A model generated the notes under the pieces. That model worked only from the letters and a program-made list of their open reading frames with translations. It was not told the origin of the DNA and made no database searches. The position numbers were made by a program, and so were the translations under genes. A stretch of DNA of 64,000 nt from an uncultured Shewanella sp. GTDB taxonomy: Bacteria; Pseudomonadota; Gammaproteobacteria; Enterobacterales; Shewanellaceae. Every line of letters starts with the position of its first letter. Positions within the stretch are counted from its first letter, which is position 1. The stretch spans positions 62,001 through 126,000 of the forward strand of contig NZ_CANMUW010000009.1 of the NCBI RefSeq assembly GCF_947501225.1, written 5' to 3'. This document shows, in pieces, positions 50,677-60,195 of this stretch.

Positions 50677-50967
50677 TTCGAGTGGTTCAGAGCATAGCAG
50701 TGCCCTGACTACTGAATATAGGGGGGGAGTAGAGTTTCATTCTTTGTTTTATAACGCTTTATACCTTAAGCGTACTGTTTAAGGAGTTATTTATGGTGCC
50801 AGGATTATTCAATTATCGATGATATGAATAATTTTGATGGCATAGTTAACATTAAAGTAAAGTGTGTAATAAATAACAGAGAAATTAGCTCTCTCATCCT
50901 CTAGCCTTGCTACTGAAATATTATTTTTCAGTTAGTTAGATTTTAATAATTAAAAACATTACGGCAG
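50677..50967. promoter_or_regulatory. upstream region of the mtrA-like gene
   Basis: 291 bp without a full gene. It holds a nine-codon leader-like ORF (ATG at 50793 after AAGGAG), a dyad ATTATTCA/TGAATAAT (50804-50832), a CRP-like half-matching site TGTGT-N6-TAACA (50863-50878) and an ACTGAAA/TTTCAGT hairpin (50922-50942). Any of these could control the conduit genes; none is certain. Confidence 0.4.
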
Positions 50968-51882
50968 ATGACGATGAAAATATTTAATGTGATGAGTGTG
51001 ATGCTCGTGCTTTTATCAGGCGTATCTATGGGGGCCAGCGCCGATCCCCTGGATACATTAATGAAAAAGTTTGAAGAGGGTAAGTATTCTAAGAAGGGCG
51101 CTGATACTTGCATCATGTGCCATAAGCGCTCCGATAAGGTGATGGCTATCTTCGATAGTGTGCACGGGCAAGCTAACAGTAAAAGCCCTATGGCAGGCCT
51201 TCAGTGCGAAGCCTGTCATGGACCTCAAGGAAAGCACAAGGGTAAGAACGAGCCTATGGTGACTTTCGGTGAAGGGTCTCCCTTAACGGCTGAGATGCAA
51301 AACTCGGTCTGTACCGCCTGTCATAACGACACCAGTCGCGTGGCCTGGCACACATCCCTGCATGCGGAACAAGATGTCAGCTGTGTAAGCTGTCATCAAC
51401 TGCATGTCAGTAAAGATCCTGTGCTGGTTAAGGACCAACAGGTAGAGATATGTAGCGAGTGTCATATCAGTGCAAAAGCCGATATGAACAAGCGTTCGAG
51501 TCACCCTCTTAAATGGGGCGATATGACCTGTAGTGATTGTCATAACCCTCATGGTTCGATGAGCGATTCGGCATTGAATGAAATTGATGTTAATCAGACC
51601 TGTTTCGAATGCCATGCTGAAAAACGCGGCCCATTCCTTTGGGAGCATGCGCCTGTGATGGAAAATTGCGCTAACTGTCATGATGCCCATGGCAGCGTAA
51701 ATGAAGCACTACTGAAATCAAGAGTGCCAATGCTCTGCAAGCAGTGTCATGCCAACGACGGACACGCAGGCACAGCGCCAGGTGATAACTCGAGCATTCA
51801 AACCGGCGGTCAAGGTTGTCTCAACTGTCATGGTCAGATACACGGCTCGAATCATCCATCTGGTAAAGCATTTCAGTTTTAA
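50968..51882 (+). CDS. MtrA/DmsE-family periplasmic decahaem cytochrome c
   Basis: 304 residues with a signal peptide ([23 protein letters not shown]). A second ATG at 50974 is an alternative start. Exactly ten haem motifs: CIMCH, CEACH, CTACH, CVSCH, CSECH, CSDCH, CFECH, CANCH, CKQCH and CLNCH, spread evenly along the chain in MtrA fashion. It would span the periplasm/porin and pass electrons from inner-membrane cytochromes outwards. Followed 11 bp later by an MtrB-type barrel gene. The symbol is left empty because MtrA, MtrD, DmsE and PdsA paralogs cannot be separated by eye. Confidence 0.93.
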   Translation: MTMKIFNVMSVMLVLLSGVSMGASADPLDTLMKKFEEGKYSKKGADTCIMCHKRSDKVMAIFDSVHGQANSKSPMAGLQCEACHGPQGKHKGKNEPMVTFGEGSPLTAEMQNSVCTACHNDTSRVAWHTSLHAEQDVSCVSCHQLHVSKDPVLVKDQQVEICSECHISAKADMNKRSSHPLKWGDMTCSDCHNPHGSMSDSALNEIDVNQTCFECHAEKRGPFLWEHAPVMENCANCHDAHGSVNEALLKSRVPMLCKQCHANDGHAGTAPGDNSSIQTGGQGCLNCHGQIHGSNHPSGKAFQF

Positions 51883-51893
51883 GGGAGCGTAAA

Positions 51894-53903
51894 ATGAAAT
51901 TTAAATTAAGTCTTATCACATTAGCGCTGGCAACCTGTAGCAGTGGTGCTTTTGCCTTCGATTTTGGCGTCACATCGGCCAATACACAGTCAAGTACCAA
52001 CGCAAAATGGGCCTGTAAGAAGTGTACCAGTAAAAAATCTGTAATCGGGCAGGCCGGTGTCGAGCTTGGCTCCATGAACAGCGATGACGATCATGCGGCC
52101 AACAACCTCAAATATACCGATGGGTTCGCCGCCGGCGTCAATGCCGACCTTGTTTATAACAACAAGGGATACCGCACCGAAGTGGTAGCCGACCAGCTAG
52201 GCAGCGAGCAGGGCTATGGGGCAGTTAAAACCGGTAGGCTTGGTGTATGGAATGTTGAGGCCAGCTTCGATGAGAAGCGACGCTATAACGCTGATAACGC
52301 CGAGAGTATCTGGCTAGCCGATGGTAACTCTCTTATCGAACAAGATGAGATGGTAACGCAGCAACTGGTCAAGGAGCGTAAAAAATCTGTCATCGAGGCA
52401 AAGCTGAAACTGGATAATGTAGCCAGCTATATTCGTTTCTCAAACGAAGATAAAACCGGCAAACAAACATCGAGCATGACCAACGGCAGCATCAAGGCTA
52501 TCAATATTGCCGCGCCTATCGACATGCAAACCCAGAACATGGCGGCGGGTATAAGCCTTAGTGGTCAGAACTGGTTAACAGAGCTGAGTTACAAAGGCAG
52601 CTGGTTCGAAAATGATATCGATTCATTGCAGCTTAATGGCATGGGTTACCCGGTAAGCTCGCAAGCGCCGGACAACCAGTCTCAGTTCGTCACGCTCTCT
52701 GGGCGCTACTCACTGAGCAGGACCCATTTCAATGGTCGTGTTACTCAGGGCAGCATGACCCAGGATGCCGATTATGTAACGCTTACCGGCGTCACATCAG
52801 GACCGGGTAACGCCGATACACAAGTCGATACCTTAGATGCGAACTTCAAAGTTACCAGCACTGTGATGTCAGGTTTAAGGCTCAGGGCGTCGATCGATTA
52901 CTCCGACAGAGATAACAGGACCGATGTCAGGATGTATGAGCAATACACCTATGATGATCTCAGTGGCGATTTTCAGGCAAATACCCCACTCGATACTACT
53001 CGTACAGCGTATAAAGCGAGCGCGAGTTACAGCATAGCAAAGGGTCAACGTATCGAGGCCGGGTATGATCGCATCGAAACCGAGCGCACAAATCAGGATC
53101 GTGAAGAGACCGATGACAACATTTTCTGGGCACAGTGGCGGGTCACTGGCTTGGATATGTGGGATATTCGCTTAAAGGGGCTTTACTCCGATCGCGGTGG
53201 ATCCGAGTTCGTCTATGACCAGCTAAGCGAAAGTGGTGAAAACACCCTGATGCGTAAATATTATCTGGCCGATAAGAGGAGCAGCAAAGCCGAGCTGTTT
53301 GTCAGCCATGCGCCACTCGATACGCTAAGTCTTAGCTTCAGAGGCTATTATGGCCTGGATGACTATACCAATACCGAGATTGGCCTGGTTGAGTCTAAAG
53401 ACTATGGATATGACCTGGGGTTAAGCTGGCAGGCGCTGCAGGAGTTCAGCGTTAATATCGACGGTGGGTACCAGTGGATCGACAGCAACCAAGCCAGCGC
53501 CCAGACGACTAACCTGGACATGTGGCAAGCCGATACCGAAGATCAGTTTGGCTTTGCGGGAATCGGTTTCAACTACACAGGTTTGAGTGAGAAGGGGATA
53601 AACATCAGTGCCGATTATAGCTATGCGATCTCTATCAGCGACAGCTATTCAAACGGTTACAATGTGTTAGGTGACTATGAGTCCACCAGCCATAACGTCA
53701 CGGTTCAAGCCACCTACGCGATGACTGAACAGACAGTTGTGGGACTTAAATATCAGTTCGAAAGATACCGCTACTCGGATGACACTCAGCTGCCAACATA
53801 CTACTACCCGGGAACAGGCCCTACTGGTTTAAATACATTGGGCGTATTGAATCATGATTATGATGCCCATTTGATACTGGCGACTTTACAGTATCGCTTT
53901 TGA
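51894..53903 (+). CDS. MtrB/PioB/DmsF-family outer-membrane beta-barrel
   Basis: 669 residues with a signal peptide (MKFKLSLITLALATCSSGAF-AFD). The mature N terminus has WACKKC (cysteines 41 and 44), the CxxC pair characteristic of Shewanella MtrB. The rest alternates in amphipathic beta strands (for example RGYYGLDDYTNTEIGLVESK) and ends QYRF, a C-terminal aromatic for barrel insertion. It forms the sheath around the MtrA-type cytochrome. No decahaem MtrC/OmcA gene follows. Instead, tetrahaem lipoproteins lie on both sides. Confidence 0.92.
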   Translation: MKFKLSLITLALATCSSGAFAFDFGVTSANTQSSTNAKWACKKCTSKKSVIGQAGVELGSMNSDDDHAANNLKYTDGFAAGVNADLVYNNKGYRTEVVADQLGSEQGYGAVKTGRLGVWNVEASFDEKRRYNADNAESIWLADGNSLIEQDEMVTQQLVKERKKSVIEAKLKLDNVASYIRFSNEDKTGKQTSSMTNGSIKAINIAAPIDMQTQNMAAGISLSGQNWLTELSYKGSWFENDIDSLQLNGMGYPVSSQAPDNQSQFVTLSGRYSLSRTHFNGRVTQGSMTQDADYVTLTGVTSGPGNADTQVDTLDANFKVTSTVMSGLRLRASIDYSDRDNRTDVRMYEQYTYDDLSGDFQANTPLDTTRTAYKASASYSIAKGQRIEAGYDRIETERTNQDREETDDNIFWAQWRVTGLDMWDIRLKGLYSDRGGSEFVYDQLSESGENTLMRKYYLADKRSSKAELFVSHAPLDTLSLSFRGYYGLDDYTNTEIGLVESKDYGYDLGLSWQALQEFSVNIDGGYQWIDSNQASAQTTNLDMWQADTEDQFGFAGIGFNYTGLSEKGINISADYSYAISISDSYSNGYNVLGDYESTSHNVTVQATYAMTEQTVVGLKYQFERYRYSDDTQLPTYYYPGTGPTGLNTLGVLNHDYDAHLILATLQYRF

Positions 53904-54100
53904 TGCAATGATCAGTAGCAAACGCTGAAACTGAGTTTTCGTCCCTGCAAGGTTTAATCTGGTTTCATCGTTTGATACACCCATGATCATAAACGCTACC
54001 TTTTCAGAAATTGAGAGGGTAGCAATAAAAAATCGCAAGTTTATAGCTTTACTTGCAGCCATCTTTACCGGGAATAGAGGCATCTATTCCCGGTTTTTTT
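53871..54100 (+). repeat. direct repeat copy 1 (mtrB tail plus terminator)
   Basis: 230 bp containing the last ten codons of the mtrB-like gene, 160 bp of non-coding DNA and the terminator. A very similar 228-bp copy is at 59968-60195. The distance between copies is 6097 bp. Confidence 0.85.
54067..54100 (+). terminator. terminator of the mtrA-mtrB-like transcript
   Basis: ACCGGGAATAGA and TCTATTCCCGGT arms around GGCA, followed by seven Ts in all. Strong intrinsic terminator, repeated at 60163-60195. Confidence 0.9.
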
Positions 54101-54532
54101 ATTCTTGGTACTTAATCAAGGGGATTAAACGATTATAAATAAAGTGGTTGCATAACCTGTGTTGTGCTTTGTTATATCTATATCGGTGTACTTTGCTGGT
54201 CAGTTTAATTAATAAACCTATTTACATTGAATAATTTCCGATTAGACCTTTAGGTTTTTTGCTGACGATAAAAATGTATCACAGTGGACAGTGGACAGTG
54301 GACAGTGTGCATGAGCCAATATTAGGGGAGGCAAAGGCATTTAAACCCAGTGCCAGTCTTCAAGGAAGCAGGCAAGATAATACGTAACGCAAAGTTAGTT
54401 CCCGCTTCTTAAACGGGAACATATAAAGAAGAGGTATTTAACAAGGGGAGATGAGAGGGGCGATATATTTGATTTCAACGCGATGGTTACAGCACAAGAT
54501 TCACTCTTGGCTAGAATGAATTACGGTTACCT
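54101..54532. other. intergenic region with heptamer repeat
   Basis: No gene supported. ACAGTGG is tandemly repeated 3.9 times at 54281-54307. The rest is AT-rich. Confidence 0.5.
54281..54307 (+). repeat. tandem heptamer ACAGTGG x3.9
   Basis: Three perfect units and a partial fourth. A length-variable short repeat, possibly a slipped-strand site. Confidence 0.85.
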
Positions 54533-55117
54533 TTAGTGCTTACTTTGCTGGTGCCCCGTCAACCAACCTTGTTTTATTGCGAGGAAAACCATACTCGATT
54601 TATTGGTGGCGCCAAGTACTTCTTTGGCAACATCAATATGGTAATCGATACCGCGTCTGGTTAAGTTGAACAACTCACTGATCTCTTTGCGCTCTAGCCC
54701 AAGCGCAATCATTTTTACAATATCTTTGGTTCTTTGTTTGATTTTACTTCTGTTCGCACAGTTAATAGATGGACATATCTGATCAACGAAGAAGTTTTTC
54801 AGCACCACGTCATTGATGCGATCGGTATCGATGAAAAGTATAAGTTCACCGATGGGCTCGACAATGTTGTCACTATGTATTGTATATCGCTTAGCGATGA
54901 GCTGTTGTCCATCCAATCTTATAGTGGCAAGTATTCTACTAGTGTGCCTTGGCGTTGCTAACAGTGAGAAAGCGCTCTTTTTTAAGGACTCATCAGATAT
55001 AAATACCTTCATAACATCATGGTAACTATCTGAATCATTGTTGTTTTCCACGAGTGACACATTAGCATTCAAAGATGTGGGGTGACTCGCATATACAATC
55101 CAACCTAATGGCTTCAT
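54533..55117 (-). CDS. LuxR-type regulator, short form, divergent from the two-component system
   Basis: 194 residues. C-terminal GerE helix-turn-helix: RTKDIVKMIALGLERKEISE then LFNLTRRGIDYHIDVAKEVL. The N-terminal ~125 residues are shorter than in the other four LuxR proteins and lack their FFYGIT and YSGGKG blocks. It may therefore be a different sensor type or a truncated member. A 441-bp divergent spacer with spaced direct repeats separates it from the lytS-type gene. Confidence 0.7.
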   Translation of the reverse strand: MKPLGWIVYASHPTSLNANVSLVENNNDSDSYHDVMKVFISDESLKKSAFSLLATPRHTSRILATIRLDGQQLIAKRYTIHSDNIVEPIGELILFIDTDRINDVVLKNFFVDQICPSINCANRSKIKQRTKDIVKMIALGLERKEISELFNLTRRGIDYHIDVAKEVLGATNKSSMVFLAIKQGWLTGHQQSKH

Positions 55118-55558
55118 ATGAAAACCTCTCTAAGAGCATCGACACTGTCGATTGATAAAGAATACTGAGCCTGAAAACCAAGCCGGCTTACAACAAAGAA
55201 CATTTGCATATCATGCTTTATCTATCTACTTAACGTAGTGGTAACATATAATAAAGCAGATGAGTTGGGGGAAGTGAGTGTATGAGTGGTGTCTATTCAT
55301 GTATGAGTGGGTTTCAGCGTTCAGGAGAAGGGGGACACTAGTCAAATGTGACAACTCAGGTTTACTTCCAGTGACCTTAGCCCTTGTTTACCACTTTGAG
55401 ATTTTACTGGACAGGATCAACGACAAAATGCCTATGGACATCCTTGTTAGTTAACTTGACTTAACGACCTTACCACTGGTAACAAATTGGTGATGAACGG
55501 TACACTTGTACAATTTTCATCGTTTATAATATAAACTCTTAAAAATAGGGTTGATGTT
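55118..55558. promoter_or_regulatory. divergent control region with 21-bp-spaced direct repeats
   Basis: TGTATGAGTGG occurs at 55279-55289 and again at 55300-55310, exactly 21 bp apart. LytTR-domain regulators typically bind pairs of direct repeats spaced by about two helical turns, so this is a candidate site for the response regulator encoded just downstream. No gene is seen in the region. Confidence 0.55.
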
Positions 55559-56620
55559 TTGAAGTCACTTTTTCCTCTGTCACGACACGATCTCTTCGTG
55601 CTAATAGCCTGGCCCCTACTCAATGCATTGGTAGGGTATTTATCACTCTTTTATCTGTTAGCTGTGGTTGAGAATACCGATTTAAAGGCCCAGTTCTACT
55701 CTGTTCCTTTAAAGGTACAGCTTCTCTCAGTTCCTATGTATACATTTAGTCTGTTTTTTATTTTCTGGGGGCTAAGTAAACTCTGTTATCACCAGTATTC
55801 GGCGACTATTAATAAAAAGCTCATCTATACAATGGTTAGCAATATTGCCCTGATTATTGTTGCCATATGGCTGGCTTCGGCAATTTCCCCTATGAAACTG
55901 GAAGACCCTTATCCGAGGCTTAAGATGCTCTCTAGCTTCAACATCGTTTTCCAGGTTGCAATTTATACTGCTGTTGTCCATAGTTTGCGACTCAAGCAAC
56001 AGGCCATAGAGCTTGAGGTCTCCCTTAAACGGTCGGAAATCGCACTGCTTAGAATGCAAACCAATCCTCACTTTCTATTTAACTCTTTAAACCTAATATC
56101 TTATGAAATCCCTCAACGACCCGAGTTCGCACAGGAGTTATTGTTTGAACTGTGCGATCTACTCCGCGGGACGATAGCATTGTCAGGTAAAAGAAGAGTT
56201 CTCGTCAAAGATGAGGTGAAACTTATCGAGCATTATTTGGCCATTCAAAAGGCACGATTTGGAAGCCGCTTGAATGTAGAGCTGGAAATCGATGAACGGA
56301 GCTCAGAGCTTAGCTTGCCGCCAATGTTACTGCTTCCATTGGTTGAAAATGTTATCAAACATGCTGTAAGCAAATCGAATAAAAGCATCACTTTGAAAGT
56401 CACTACGCGTTACTCAGAAAAACATTTATTAATGACCATCTGTAATAGTTGGCCAGAGCAGATACCTCCAAAGTTTATACCCAATGGTGGTCAGCAGAAT
56501 ATTATTGATACCTTGAAGCTGGAATATAGTGACGCTTCTTTCACTATTGATTTTTCAAATGCTATGGTCTTGGCTACCATCAGTATAAATCATGACTTGA
56601 GTGGTGAGCTGGATGCGTAA
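55559..56620 (+). CDS. LytS/YehU-type sensor histidine kinase
   Basis: 353 residues with a TTG start after AGGG. About four membrane segments in the first ~150 residues. The His_kinase domain contains MQTNPHFLFNSLNLISYEIP with the phospho-accepting histidine, then LPPMLLLPLVENVIKHAV in the ATP-binding part. No extracytoplasmic sensor domain is seen, so the signal is probably sensed in or at the membrane. Overlaps the response regulator gene by 8 bases. Confidence 0.9.
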   Translation: MKSLFPLSRHDLFVLIAWPLLNALVGYLSLFYLLAVVENTDLKAQFYSVPLKVQLLSVPMYTFSLFFIFWGLSKLCYHQYSATINKKLIYTMVSNIALIIVAIWLASAISPMKLEDPYPRLKMLSSFNIVFQVAIYTAVVHSLRLKQQAIELEVSLKRSEIALLRMQTNPHFLFNSLNLISYEIPQRPEFAQELLFELCDLLRGTIALSGKRRVLVKDEVKLIEHYLAIQKARFGSRLNVELEIDERSSELSLPPMLLLPLVENVIKHAVSKSNKSITLKVTTRYSEKHLLMTICNSWPEQIPPKFIPNGGQQNIIDTLKLEYSDASFTIDFSNAMVLATISINHDLSGELDA

Positions 56621-57344
56621 AGTTATTGTTATCGACGATGAGGTTGCTGCAACGCAAGGCCTTAAAAGAGATCTGGATAATATTCCTGAAGTAGAGGTCA
56701 TCGGTTGTTATAACAACCCAGAGCTAGGCATTGAGGCCATCTGCCAACTATTACCCGATATTGTGTTTCTCGATATCGAGATGCCAGTTATTGATGGTTT
56801 TATGGTTGCAAAAGCCACTGAGCATATCAATTATCATTTAGTATTTGTCACCGCATATGCCGAGCATGCAATAACGGCTTTCGATACCAAGGTTGTTGAC
56901 TACTTACTCAAACCTGTTCGTCCGAGTAGGCTGATTCGCTGTTTAGACAAAATTGAACGATTATCACACGATATCGTCATGCCTGATGTCACTGAGATCG
57001 CCGTTTATGATGGTAAAAGAAATCATCTGCTTGCATCTAACGATATCAGTTTTATTGAAAGCATCGGTCGTTATCAACGAGTTAACTTATCCGCTTATGG
57101 GAGAAGCCGATTCAATTTGGAAAGTATTATAACTGAAGAGAGTATGGCGAATTTTGAGTTACAGCTCGACTCAGAACGGTTCATGCGGATCCATCGTAGT
57201 TATATCGTTAACTTAACTCAGGTTGCTCAAGTGCTGCGTCAGTCAAGGCATACCTTGGTCAAGTTGTTTGATGTAGATGAACCTATCAGTGTAGCGCGAG
57301 CAAAAGTTGGATTACTCAATGAGTATTTGCTTCAGTGCAGATAG
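56613..57344 (+). CDS. LytTR-family response regulator
   Basis: 243 residues from the ATG at 56613 (MRKVIVIDDEVAATQ), inside the kinase gene's 3' end. Receiver domain with phosphorylated Asp in DIVFLDIEMPVIDG and a conserved Lys in VVDYLLKPVRPSRL. The LytTR DNA-binding domain is at the C terminus (FMRIHRSYIVNLTQVAQVLR). Likely targets are its own region and the cytochrome gene 600 bp downstream (inference). Confidence 0.9.
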   Translation: MRKVIVIDDEVAATQGLKRDLDNIPEVEVIGCYNNPELGIEAICQLLPDIVFLDIEMPVIDGFMVAKATEHINYHLVFVTAYAEHAITAFDTKVVDYLLKPVRPSRLIRCLDKIERLSHDIVMPDVTEIAVYDGKRNHLLASNDISFIESIGRYQRVNLSAYGRSRFNLESIITEESMANFELQLDSERFMRIHRSYIVNLTQVAQVLRQSRHTLVKLFDVDEPISVARAKVGLLNEYLLQCR

Positions 57345-57940
57345 GCATTGTTTATTAAACTAAGAAAGGTGGTGTTTCTCAATTCGAACAGTTGAACCAA
57401 ATCTAGAATAAATCAACTCTGTTCGTCGTGCGAAGCCTACTCAAATGAATGTTTATTAACACTTGCTAAAGTTGTCATGGTTCCGAATTAACTGTCGAAG
57501 CGTCTAATCTTGTAGCAGTTTATTTAACATGCGCCAACGACACTTTTTATTTATAACTTAAGTTATTGGATAGGCATGTACCGTTACATCATGGTATTTA
57601 TCATCAGTTATTACTGAGCAGTCAATATAAATTTCGTTAGATTGAATAATAACAAACTTAAAGTGTGACCTCCATTTGTCTATTGTGAAAGGTGTACCTT
57701 TGCACAGTCTATATCTAAGTCTCTCCATCTATTATTTATTGCGTGAGTGTTCTTTGAATTGTTTCAAACTATATGGTTGTTTATAGGTAATAACAATTGA
57801 ATTTACTCTAGGCAAGCCAGACGTATCAGGCTTTAAATCATACTAATAAGTAAAACTATCACCTTTATATTGACCAAGACCATCGTCGACATTTCAGATG
57901 ATGGACAGCTTGAGTTTTTTGCTCAATATATTGAGACCTA
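57345..57940. other. long intergenic region before cytochrome unit 5
   Basis: 596 bp, AT-rich, with no gene on either strand that I can support. Its length and position suggest a regulated promoter for the cytochrome gene; I see no clear repeat of the TGTATGAGTGG motif. Confidence 0.4.
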
Positions 57941-57961
57941 ATGATGAATATAGGTAAACGA

Positions 57962-59923
57962 ATGAAAAAACATAATGCAATAAAGTCGGTACTGCCGGCT
58001 ATATTATTATCTACGCTAACCGCTTGCGGAGGCTCAGATAGTGATCCTGCTACCGAGGTGCCACCCACAGAGCCACCGGTAGCCAGCAAGCCACACGAAT
58101 CGCTGGATCTTGTACAACCACGAAAGGCCGTTTTTGATGGTGATATCACCGTCTATCTGGGTAGATGGTACCCCTGTATGGAGCGGGAATATAAAGGTGA
58201 TGGCGTCGATGTTAGCCAGTACTGTACTGGCGATGAAGCCCCGACGCCTATGGGTAAATATAATGATAATGAGTTCAACCGCAATAAGATCACCCCGGAT
58301 GATAGTAAGTTCATCTTCAAGGTAAACGCCGATGACATTAAGGCCTATGCAGCTCAGCCTGATTCACCCATTCCGCTGCGTCCCGATGTGTATGCCGATG
58401 GCCACTTCTCGGTAATGGATATAGTGCTTTACGCCTCCCACGTTCGCGACGACCTGGATGTAAAGGCAATTTGGAATGAAGAGCTTGGTACCCATCTGCT
58501 TAGCACTGCCTGGGACACCGATGGCGATGGTACCTTGTCTGAAACCGAATTGAGTAACAGGAGCACCGACTGGTACCCCTCCTACATCTGGCACGACGGA
58601 GAGTTCGATCGCCTCCAAGGCACGCCAAACTTAGAAACGGTTTATGTTCGCGCCGATCTTGGCCTGGCCAAGAGCAAGATGCGTATTCGCATGCAGCCAT
58701 ACAACCGAGCGGTGACCGAGCGTCGCAATATGCAGTTTAAACTGCAAGCGGATCGTAGGCGAGCAAACGGCGATAAAGTTATTGTGCCTTTGGTGTGGGC
58801 AATTGATGCCCAGGGCAATGATATAGTAAAAGTTCAGAACCTTGAGGTAACTGCACACGACCTTCGCACCGATATCTTTCAGCCCGGTGTGATCACATCC
58901 ATGGATGTGTGGCTGTCGCTTCAGGACCAGGGATTGGCCGATGTGCGCTTCACCTATTGGGGCACCATGTCTACCAGCTCTGAAGTTAACAACTACGCGC
59001 TGACGTCCGTCAACGGCCTGCGTGCTCAGGGAATGGTGGGCTGGGCTGCGGCAACCGGCGAAATGTTTGCGACTCAGGACTTCTTCCTGGATGATCTTGA
59101 GTGGCCTGTTCCGAGCGACCTGATTGCTGCTGACAAAGGGGAAGGCGATCCTAAGCTTAAGGGCAAGTGTCAGTGGATGCATGGCGGTCAGGGCCATACC
59201 ATTGAATCCGCCCAAATCTGTATCGACGAGTGGTATAACAAGTTTGGTGGATTCATGGACCACGACATGCCTGATCAGGAGGTCATGCACTATCCAAAGG
59301 GAGTGATTTTTGCTGGCTATCAGACGTGGATGCCTGCGCAGTTTGACATCACTGAGCGCCATTTCGTCGATGAAAGTGGTAACTATGAAAACCAGGTGAT
59401 CGCCGACATCAACGACGCCATCGCGCCTCTGACTGACGAGCATTTTGGCTGGGGGATAGCCGATTGCCGCAATTGTCACGACGATGTGCATAAGGGATCG
59501 TTAGGGGTAGAGCAGCCCTATGAATGTGCCACCTGTCACGGCAGCAATGGCGCAATGAAAGGCCACGGTGAAGTGAGCCGCTGTTTTTGGTGTCACACCG
59601 AAGATAATCAAATGGCTCACCACGGTTCGGCCTCGGGCTTCATGAAGTTCGGCGATGTTGTGTGCGATGGCACCAGCCTGACCGGCTTGAACCTTGCCGG
59701 TATGGAAGAGGGATCGTGTGCCAACGCTGTGAATACACTGGACGCAGAGCGTCTTGCCGGACCTAATGGTGAGTGGGGCGGCATCAAGCAACCTATCCAC
59801 GATCAAGCAGATAACCTTAAATACTATGGGGAAAATGAACGTACGGGGATCAACAACGACTGGCACAACAGCGAGGATTTCCCGGACCCATACTCATGTG
59901 TAACTTGTCATCCTAATGACTAA
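57962..59923 (+). CDS. tetrahaem c-type cytochrome lipoprotein, divergent member (unit 5)
   Basis: 653 residues from the ATG at 57962 (after AGGTAAACG); an earlier ATG lies at 57941. Lipoprotein signal ends STLTACGG. One clear calcium-type loop DTDGDGTLSETE. The body shares FQPGVITSMDVWLSLQDQG and HFGWGIADC with the array. Four haems: CRNCH, CATCH, CFWCH, CVTCH. It differs from units 1-4 in having extra N-terminal cysteines (YPCMER, SQYCTG). It lies on the plus strand after the LytS/LytTR genes and before the second copy of the mtrB-tail repeat. Confidence 0.86.
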   Translation: MKKHNAIKSVLPAILLSTLTACGGSDSDPATEVPPTEPPVASKPHESLDLVQPRKAVFDGDITVYLGRWYPCMEREYKGDGVDVSQYCTGDEAPTPMGKYNDNEFNRNKITPDDSKFIFKVNADDIKAYAAQPDSPIPLRPDVYADGHFSVMDIVLYASHVRDDLDVKAIWNEELGTHLLSTAWDTDGDGTLSETELSNRSTDWYPSYIWHDGEFDRLQGTPNLETVYVRADLGLAKSKMRIRMQPYNRAVTERRNMQFKLQADRRRANGDKVIVPLVWAIDAQGNDIVKVQNLEVTAHDLRTDIFQPGVITSMDVWLSLQDQGLADVRFTYWGTMSTSSEVNNYALTSVNGLRAQGMVGWAAATGEMFATQDFFLDDLEWPVPSDLIAADKGEGDPKLKGKCQWMHGGQGHTIESAQICIDEWYNKFGGFMDHDMPDQEVMHYPKGVIFAGYQTWMPAQFDITERHFVDESGNYENQVIADINDAIAPLTDEHFGWGIADCRNCHDDVHKGSLGVEQPYECATCHGSNGAMKGHGEVSRCFWCHTEDNQMAHHGSASGFMKFGDVVCDGTSLTGLNLAGMEEGSCANAVNTLDAERLAGPNGEWGGIKQPIHDQADNLKYYGENERTGINNDWHNSEDFPDPYSCVTCHPND

Positions 59924-59967
59924 CCACTTGATAAGCAAGGGGGAGACAAATCTCGACCCGTTAAGGT

Positions 59968-60195
59968 TTGATACTGGCAAATTTACAGTATCGTTTTGAT
60001 GCAATGATCAGTAGTAAACGTTGAAATTGAGTTTTCGTCCCTGCAAGGTTTAACCTGATTTCTTCGTTTGCTACACCTATGATCATAAATGCTACCTTTT
60101 CAGAAATTGAGAGGGTAGCAATAAAAACTCGCAAGTTTATCGCTTTACTTGCTCTCCACTTTACCGGGAATAGAGGCATCTATTCCCGGTTTTTT
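59968..60195 (+). repeat. direct repeat copy 2 (relic mtrB tail plus terminator)
   Basis: 228 bp matching 53871-54100, including decayed last codons of an mtrB-like gene (one base lost in the QYRF region) and the full terminator at 60163-60195. It is not attached to any barrel gene here, so it is the footprint of a duplication. Confidence 0.85.
60163..60195 (+). terminator. terminator after cytochrome unit 5
   Basis: Same GGGAATAGA/TCTATTCCC hairpin and T run as at 54067. Confidence 0.9.

Noticed and set aside
53886..54083. Minus-strand ORFs here and at 59961-60179 with similar translations
   Set aside because: They are the reverse strand of the duplicated mtrB-tail/terminator segment. The similarity follows from the DNA repeat, and no ribosome-binding site or family supports them.
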